Shown: positions 59,358 through 64,000 of the stretch, piece after piece
How the letters are laid out: the number at the start of each line of letters is the position of its first letter
Numbering within the stretch: the first letter of the stretch is position 1
Assembly: GCF_016599855.1 (NCBI RefSeq)
Contig: NZ_CP067041.1
Location: 4,030,001-4,094,000, forward strand
Length of the DNA stretch: 64,000 nucleotides
From: Bradyrhizobium diazoefficiens
GTDB taxonomy: Bacteria; Pseudomonadota; Alphaproteobacteria; Rhizobiales; Xanthobacteraceae
Reading direction: 5' to 3'
Program-made: the position numbers and the translations under genes
The notes under the pieces: model-generated
What the model was told of the DNA's origin: nothing
Databases searched by the model: none
The model's input: the letters and a program-made list of their open reading frames with translations, nothing else

Positions 59358-59494
59358 CGACGCGAAGATAGGCCGAGCAAGCGCGGAAGGGAAGTGCGGC
59401 TTCCCGCTCCATTGAGGAGCCCTTTTGCTTCAGCCCTTCCGCTCGGCTAGAACCTTACTGACCGAATTCTTCGATTTTGTTGCGGGAGTTCACC

Positions 59495-60706
59495 GTGGCC
59501 CTCATGCCGGTTTCCGACGCGCTTGCTGCCGTGCTCGCCGGTGCCTTGCCGCTACCTGAGGAATCGGTCGCCCTCGATCAGGCCTTCCATCGCGTGCTCG
59601 CGCGCGACGTCTCAGCGCAACGAACGCAGCCGCCTCAGCCGATGTCGGCGATGGATGGCTATGCGGTCCGTGCGGCCGACGCGGCGAAGGTCGACACGCA
59701 GCTCACCGTCATCGGCGAGGTCGCAGCCGGCCGGCCCTTTGCAGGAACTGTCGGCGCCGGCGAAGCCGTGCGGATCTTCACCGGCGGCGTTGTTCCCGAC
59801 GGCGCCGATGCTGTCGTGATCCAGGAGGATACCGTCGCCGACGGCAGGCGCATCACGATCAAGGAAGCGGCCATCGCCGGGCGGCACATCCGCCCCGCCG
59901 GCATCGATTTTCGCGAGGGTGACGTGCTCCTGCGCAAGGGCGCGCGACTGACCGAGCGCGACCTCGCGCTCGCCGCCGGCATGAACCACCCGCAGCTTGC
60001 CGTTCATCGCCGTCCCAAGGTCGCAATTCTTGCCACCGGCGACGAGCTGGTGATGCCGGGCAACACGCCCGGCCATGGCCAGATCGTCTGTTCCAACGGC
60101 TACGCCCTGCATGCGCTCGCCCGCAGCGAAGGGGCTGCCACCATCGACCTCGGGATCGCCGCCGATACGCTTGCAGCCACCACCGCCGGCATCCGCCGCG
60201 CGCGCGAATCCGGCGCCGACATCCTGATCACGACCGGCGGCGCCTCGGTCGGCGACCACGATCTGGTGCAGCAGGCGCTCCGGGACGAAGGCACCTCGAT
60301 GGCGTTCTGGAAGATCGCGATGCGGCCGGGCAAGCCGATGATGAACGGGCAGCTCGGCGCGATGCGCGTGATCGGCCTGCCCGGCAATCCCGTGTCGTCC
60401 TACGTTTGCGGCTTCCTGTTCATGGTGCCGCTGATTCGTGCGTTGTCGGGTCGTTCGGTGATTCATCATCACCGCGAACGCGCCCTGCTCGGCCGCGACG
60501 TCGGCGCCAATGACCAGCGCGAGGATTACCTCCGCGCGCGCCTCGATGTGCGTGAAGACGGCACGCTCGTCGCGGTTCCCGTCAACCACCAGGACTCCTC
60601 GCTGCTTGCGAATCTCGCTGTGGCACAGGCACTTCTCGTGCGCCCACCGTTTGCTCCGAAGGCCGAAGCCGGTACGCCTTGCGAGGTGCTGCGGCTGCCC
60701 GTTTGA
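59495..60706 (+). CDS. moeA: Molybdopterin molybdenumtransferase MoeA
   Basis: 403 residues from GTG 59495, 8 bp after GGGAG. RTQPPQPMSAMDGYAVRAAD (Asp/Tyr of the active site), GEAVRIFTGGVVPDGADAVV, KVAILATGDELVMPGNTPGH, GADILITTGGASVGDHDLVQ and KPMMNGQLGAMRVIGLPGNP are the MoeA/CinA blocks. Inserts molybdate into adenylated molybdopterin. It lies upstream of lexA, the order also known in Bradyrhizobium/Rhodopseudomonas; moaC, its usual upstream neighbour there, is 7.7 kb to the left. Confidence 0.94.
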   Translation: MALMPVSDALAAVLAGALPLPEESVALDQAFHRVLARDVSAQRTQPPQPMSAMDGYAVRAADAAKVDTQLTVIGEVAAGRPFAGTVGAGEAVRIFTGGVVPDGADAVVIQEDTVADGRRITIKEAAIAGRHIRPAGIDFREGDVLLRKGARLTERDLALAAGMNHPQLAVHRRPKVAILATGDELVMPGNTPGHGQIVCSNGYALHALARSEGAATIDLGIAADTLAATTAGIRRARESGADILITTGGASVGDHDLVQQALRDEGTSMAFWKIAMRPGKPMMNGQLGAMRVIGLPGNPVSSYVCGFLFMVPLIRALSGRSVIHHHRERALLGRDVGANDQREDYLRARLDVREDGTLVAVPVNHQDSSLLANLAVAQALLVRPPFAPKAEAGTPCEVLRLPV

Positions 60707-60767
60707 GCGCGTCGTTCGCAACCGTTCCGCGAACTTTGCCGCGTTCACGGTAAATTAAGCAGTTGCA

Positions 60768-60808
60768 GAACATGTATCGAACATATAGTGTCCGTTCATG
60801 ATTTGTTT
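60768..60808 (+). promoter_or_regulatory. Two SOS (LexA) boxes before lexA
   Basis: GAACATGTATCGAAC (60768-60782) is the complement of the alphaproteobacterial GTTC-N7-GTTC LexA site. A second, GTTCATGATTTGTTT (60794-60808), has one mismatch. They lie 74-114 bp before the lexA ATG and fit autorepression of lexA. Confidence 0.8.
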
Positions 60809-60881
60809 CGAACCTGTAGCGGCTTATTGCTGAATTCAGCGTCTCGGAATCGAACGATATCAACCGGGGAATTTGGTCGAG

Positions 60882-61583
60882 ATGTTAACGCGCAAACAAT
60901 ACGAGCTCCTGCGGTTCATCAGCGAGCGGCTGAAGGAAAGCGGCGTGCCGCCTTCCTTCGACGAGATGAAGGACGCGCTCGATCTGCGCTCGAAATCGGG
61001 CATCCACCGCCTGATCACCGCGCTCGAGGAGCGCGGCTTCATCCGGCGGCTGCCCAATCGCGCCCGCGCTATCGAAGTGATCAAGCTGCCTGAGCTCCAG
61101 GCGGCGGCAGGCAACCGCCGCGGCTTCACGCCGAGCGTCATCGAGGGCAATCTCGGCAAGCTGCGCACGACCTCCAGCCCCTCCGCCGATGAGGGCGAGC
61201 GCCCAGTCGCGGTGCCCGTGATGGGCCGCATCGCGGCGGGTACGCCGATCGAGGCGTTGCAGACCCGCAGCCATACCATCAGCGTCCCGCCCGACATGCT
61301 CGGCGCGGGCGAGCACTACGCGCTCGAAGTGCGCGGTGATTCCATGGTCGATGCCGGCATTCTCGACGGCGACATGGCGCTGATCCAGCGCAACGAGAGC
61401 TGCGACACCGGCGATATCGTCGTCGCGCTGATCGACGATGAGGAGGCCACGTTGAAGCGCTTCCGTCGCCGCGGCGCCTCGATCGCGCTGGAGCCGGCCA
61501 ATGCCGCCTACGAGGTCCGCATCCTCCCGCCCAACCGGGTCAAGATCCAGGGCAAGCTGATCGGGCTGTACCGGAAGTACTGA
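60882..61583 (+). CDS. lexA: SOS repressor LexA
   Basis: 233 residues from ATG 60882; TTG 60873 in frame is less likely. Winged helix ([40 protein letters not shown]), a linker, cleavage site Ala-Gly in [11 protein letters not shown], catalytic Ser in [15 protein letters not shown] and Lys in [11 protein letters not shown]. Represses DNA-damage genes until RecA triggers self-cleavage. Two LexA boxes lie just upstream. Confidence 0.96.
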   Translation: MLTRKQYELLRFISERLKESGVPPSFDEMKDALDLRSKSGIHRLITALEERGFIRRLPNRARAIEVIKLPELQAAAGNRRGFTPSVIEGNLGKLRTTSSPSADEGERPVAVPVMGRIAAGTPIEALQTRSHTISVPPDMLGAGEHYALEVRGDSMVDAGILDGDMALIQRNESCDTGDIVVALIDDEEATLKRFRRRGASIALEPANAAYEVRILPPNRVKIQGKLIGLYRKY

Positions 61584-61752
61584 GCGCTCCCGCGCGCTTC
61601 AACGATTGGGGCGGACGATTGTCCGCTCCGGCTGGATTAGTCTTTCTGGTCTTGCACAGATTGTCCGGCCCCCTCTCCAGCGCCACATCCTCGGCGCGCC
61701 GCAACGAAGCACACGTCGCTTCGCGGGCCTCCAGGAGACCGAGGAGACAACC

Positions 61753-61956
61753 ATGCGCAAGATCATGTTGAGCATAGTCACGATGGCGCTGATCGCAGCA
61801 TCAGCGTCGCAGGCCTTCGCTGCGAAGCCGCAGCATCACGCCCGCAAGGCTCGGCAGACGACGGGCGAGCAATTCCGCGAGGCGCCCAACGCTGTCGGGC
61901 AACAGAGCCAGCCGGCCTCGCACAATTCGGGCTGGTCGGCACCGGCCGGTCGCTGA
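61753..61956 (+). CDS. Small secreted protein
   Basis: 67 residues with a clean signal peptide (MLSIVTMALIAASASQAFA|A) and a short, basic, Gln/Ser-rich mature part (KPQHHARKARQTTGEQFREA). ATG 61753 follows GAGGAGAC. Many such short exported proteins exist in Bradyrhizobium; function unknown. Confidence 0.7.
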   Translation: MRKIMLSIVTMALIAASASQAFAAKPQHHARKARQTTGEQFREAPNAVGQQSQPASHNSGWSAPAGR

Positions 61957-62149
61957 CGGAGAGTCCTGCGAAATGCACGGGAGCAAGGTTTGTTCCTAGC
62001 AATTCGGGAAAGATATTGTGATTGTGGCTTGCGGACCTAAGCCGCAGATTTGCCCACAACCAAGCAGAAACTTGTAGACTTCCACTCTGATAGAGGCCCG
62101 TGCCTCCGAGACAGAGGCGCGGGTTGCTATCCTGATTGAGGAGCACCCG

Positions 62150-62587
62150 ATGTGTGACTATAGCCTGCATGCCGTCGCGACGCGTCCCGCAGAAGTCGGG
62201 GAGACGATCGTCACGACAACCTTCCGCGGCACCTCGACGCGCGGCTTCGCCTCCGAAGCCGACATGTCGGTCGCGGTCTGCCTGCTGCCGGGAACGGAGC
62301 TCGCCTTCGCCGACAACGTCCGCTACGACAATCGCTGGATCTGGACGCGCACCATCAATTCGCGCGTCGGCAAGTTCGGCAAGGTCGATCCGCACATTCC
62401 TGATCGTCATCACGACGCGATCGAATTCCCCGACGGCAAGTATGTGCTGGTGACGCAGCTCGTCGAAGGCCAGCGCGCAACCGTGCTGCAACTGCCGGTC
62501 ACCCAGCCGGTCGGTGAGCGCGAGAACAAGCCGCAGATCATCGCCGACAGCCGCCCGACCACTACGCGCCGCCTGCCGATCGGCTGA
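62150..62587 (+). CDS. Conserved-type protein of unknown function
   Basis: 145 residues, cytoplasmic: MCDYSLHAVATRPAEVGETI, FRGTSTRGFASEADMSVAVC, LLPGTELAFADNVRYDNRWI. TTGAGGAGCACCCG precedes ATG 62150. The MCDYSLHAV opening is common in this genus, from memory; no domain recognised. It is convergent with comEC, 10 bp away. Confidence 0.7.
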   Translation: MCDYSLHAVATRPAEVGETIVTTTFRGTSTRGFASEADMSVAVCLLPGTELAFADNVRYDNRWIWTRTINSRVGKFGKVDPHIPDRHHDAIEFPDGKYVLVTQLVEGQRATVLQLPVTQPVGERENKPQIIADSRPTTTRRLPIG

Positions 62588-62597
62588 AAGGTCGACT

Positions 62598-64000
62598 TCA
62601 GTCCTCGTTCGCGAGATCGGCCTCCGACGGCGTCGCGTCCCGGACACGCGTAGCTGCCGACCGTGGCATGAGGGTCAATTCGAAATCTCTATCGCCGGCC
62701 GCCGCCGGCGACCAGGGGCGGTTTGCGCCCCGCGCCTTCACCGCCGCAATCGCAAAACGGTCGCCACGCTGCGTCAGCGCCAGTGCGCCTTGGCGCGCAA
62801 GCCGCGGCCGGTCGACCACCATCGCGGCACAATCCGGCGGCGCAGGCCTTGCCGTCACCACCAGCGCGGCACGGCCGCAATCGTCTGCCAATGCGTCGAT
62901 GCGCAGCGCTAGCGCAATCATGCGGCCGTCGGCGAGCGGAGTCACGCAGCCGGCATCGTCGCATGACACGCCGTCACCGAGCGAGGCGCTGGCCGCATCG
63001 CGCGGATCAGCGTCCGCCGCAAGCCACTCCTTCAAGAGGAAATTGTCCTTCTTCGTCCTGATCAGATGCAGCTGCCCGTCCCTGCCTCGCACCGCGACGT
63101 TCTGGCCGTCACCCGCAATCAGGATATCGGGTTGCCGGACCGATATACCCCAGACGGTCGCAGCCACGAGCACGCAAGCACCCGACCAGCGCAGCGGCGT
63201 GCGCAGCAGGCCCATCAGGATCAGGCCGAGGCTTGCAGTGATCAGCGGCGCGGTGCCGAAGGCCGCGATGTGACCGATCGCGCCGGGCAGCGCGGCGACC
63301 CAGCGCGATACCGCCACCATCCAGTCGATGCCGATTCCCATCAGCCACCAGAACACACCGTCGAGCCCGAAGGGTGCCGCAAGCAATCCCAATAGCCCGG
63401 CGGGCATCACCAGCGCCGAGACTACCGGCATCGCGCCGAGATTGGCGAGCACCCCGTAAGGCGTGACGCGGTGAAAATGGAAGGCGGCATAGGGCGTGGT
63501 CGCGAACCCCGCGATCATCGAGGCCATGAACAGCATCGCGATCTCACGGCCGCCCCACAGCGCAATCCGCGCGGTCGTCGAATGGTCCGGCGAGGCAAAC
63601 AGGTTCGGCATGCCGATCTGGACCAGTGCGACCAGCCCTAGCGTTGCCGCAAAGGACATTTGAAAACTGGGATGGACCAGCGCTTCCGGCGCGACCGCGA
63701 GCACGATCAGCGCCGCGACCGCCAAGGTGCGGAAGGTAATCGCGCGACGATCGACCATCACGGCAATCAGCACCACCGCGGTCATAAAGAACGACCTTTG
63801 GGTTGCGACCTCCGCGCCCGAGAGCAGCAGATAGAACGCGGATGCGGCCAAGGCCGCGGCGGCCGACCATTTCTTGATGGAAAAGCCGGCCGCCAGTCCC
63901 GGGATCAGCGCCAGCAGCGCGCGCACCGCGAAGAAGACGACGCCGGCGACCACCGCCATGTGGTAGCCGGAGATCGAGAGGACGTGGCCCAGCCCGGAGA
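62598..64000 (-). CDS. comEC: ComEC/Rec2 DNA-uptake channel, C-terminal part, runs off the right edge
   Basis: The last ~467 codons; the 5' part lies beyond 64000. It opens in SGLGHVLSISGYHMAVVAGV, the ComEC competence-domain motif, followed by about nine membrane helices (VATQRSFFMTAVVLIAVMVD then RRAITFRTLAVAALIVLAVA) and a soluble C-terminal part (about 285-467) that resembles the metallo-beta-lactamase-like domain (ILIAGDGQNVAVRGRDGQLH) but without a visible HxHxDH metal motif. That domain looks degenerate, as in some alphaproteobacterial forms. The protein carries single DNA strands across the inner membrane. Confidence 0.92.
   Translation of the reverse strand, partial: SGLGHVLSISGYHMAVVAGVVFFAVRALLALIPGLAAGFSIKKWSAAAALAASAFYLLLSGAEVATQRSFFMTAVVLIAVMVDRRAITFRTLAVAALIVLAVAPEALVHPSFQMSFAATLGLVALVQIGMPNLFASPDHSTTARIALWGGREIAMLFMASMIAGFATTPYAAFHFHRVTPYGVLANLGAMPVVSALVMPAGLLGLLAAPFGLDGVFWWLMGIGIDWMVAVSRWVAALPGAIGHIAAFGTAPLITASLGLILMGLLRTPLRWSGACVLVAATVWGISVRQPDILIAGDGQNVAVRGRDGQLHLIRTKKDNFLLKEWLAADADPRDAASASLGDGVSCDDAGCVTPLADGRMIALALRIDALADDCGRAALVVTARPAPPDCAAMVVDRPRLARQGALALTQRGDRFAIAAVKARGANRPWSPAAAGDRDFELTLMPRSAATRVRDATPSEADLANED

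Overview
The window reads as a piece of chromosome from an alphaproteobacterium of the Nitrobacteraceae, most probably Bradyrhizobium or a very close relative. This rests on high GC, many recognisable Bradyrhizobium-type small conserved proteins, a NodW/FixJ-like regulator, lipoyl domains on both PDH E1-beta and E2, GTTC-N7-GTTC type SOS boxes before lexA, and the palindromic intergenic repeats of this group. It is mostly core and near-core genome. I see no rRNA, tRNA, CRISPR array, prophage or intact insertion sequence.

Layout. 1-0.7 kb: start of dgt, divergent from erpA. 0.9-2.8 kb: a monocarboxylate-type SSS symporter with its DUF3311 partner. 2.8-5 kb: a decayed-looking ORF, a tiny membrane protein and a secreted pentapeptide-repeat protein. 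5.1-11 kb: hybrid histidine kinase, xthA, an ExoR-like Sel1 protein and ilvD. 11.4-15.3 kb: a nickel/cobalt neighbourhood, with rcnR-rcnA and cbtB-cbtA flanking a Cj0069-like protein. 15.3-22 kb: several very small proteins (two-Cys-pair proteins, a lipoprotein), a membrane adenylate/guanylate cyclase and a Slt-type lytic transglycosylase. 22.5-25.7 kb: PAS kinase, FixJ/NodW-like regulator and stand-alone receiver. 25.7-34.4 kb, all on the minus strand: the pyruvate dehydrogenase cluster pdhA-pdhB-(DUF5076)-(deaminase)-pdhC-lpdA, followed by threonine synthase and a TTT-type binding protein. 34.6-47.3 kb: glpQ-like, ftsB, two oxidoreductases, eno, queF, an MFS exporter coupled to kdsA, small proteins, pyrG, secG and tpiA. 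47.5-51.8 kb: ppiD-trpD-trpC-moaC on the plus strand. 52-59.4 kb: a block with a GGDEF-EAL protein, ctpA, an FMN hydroxyacid dehydrogenase with a YihX-like phosphatase, and a broken toxin-antitoxin pair. 59.5-64 kb: moeA, lexA with SOS boxes, two small proteins and the 3' part of comEC.

How the genes connect. Lower glycolysis (tpiA, eno) and pyruvate oxidation (pdhABC, lpdA) lie within 20 kb, with pyruvate/lactate-type uptake (mctP-like) further off. Envelope functions recur: kdsA for LPS KDO, slt, ftsB, secG, ctpA and ppiD. Signalling is dense, with two histidine kinases, two response regulators, a cyclase and a c-di-GMP protein. Metal handling is concentrated in 11.4-15.3 kb.

I found no clearly new large system. 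The most interesting points are the Ni/Co neighbourhood with a possible 23-codon leader ORF before cbtBA, the tandem family of tiny Cys-pair proteins at 21.1-22.0 kb, the doubly frameshifted toxin-antitoxin locus at 58.8-59.4 kb, tandem Shine-Dalgarno-bearing repeats before ilvD, a two-gene unit of unknown function at 43.0-44.1 kb, and the apparently separated moaC/moeA genes.
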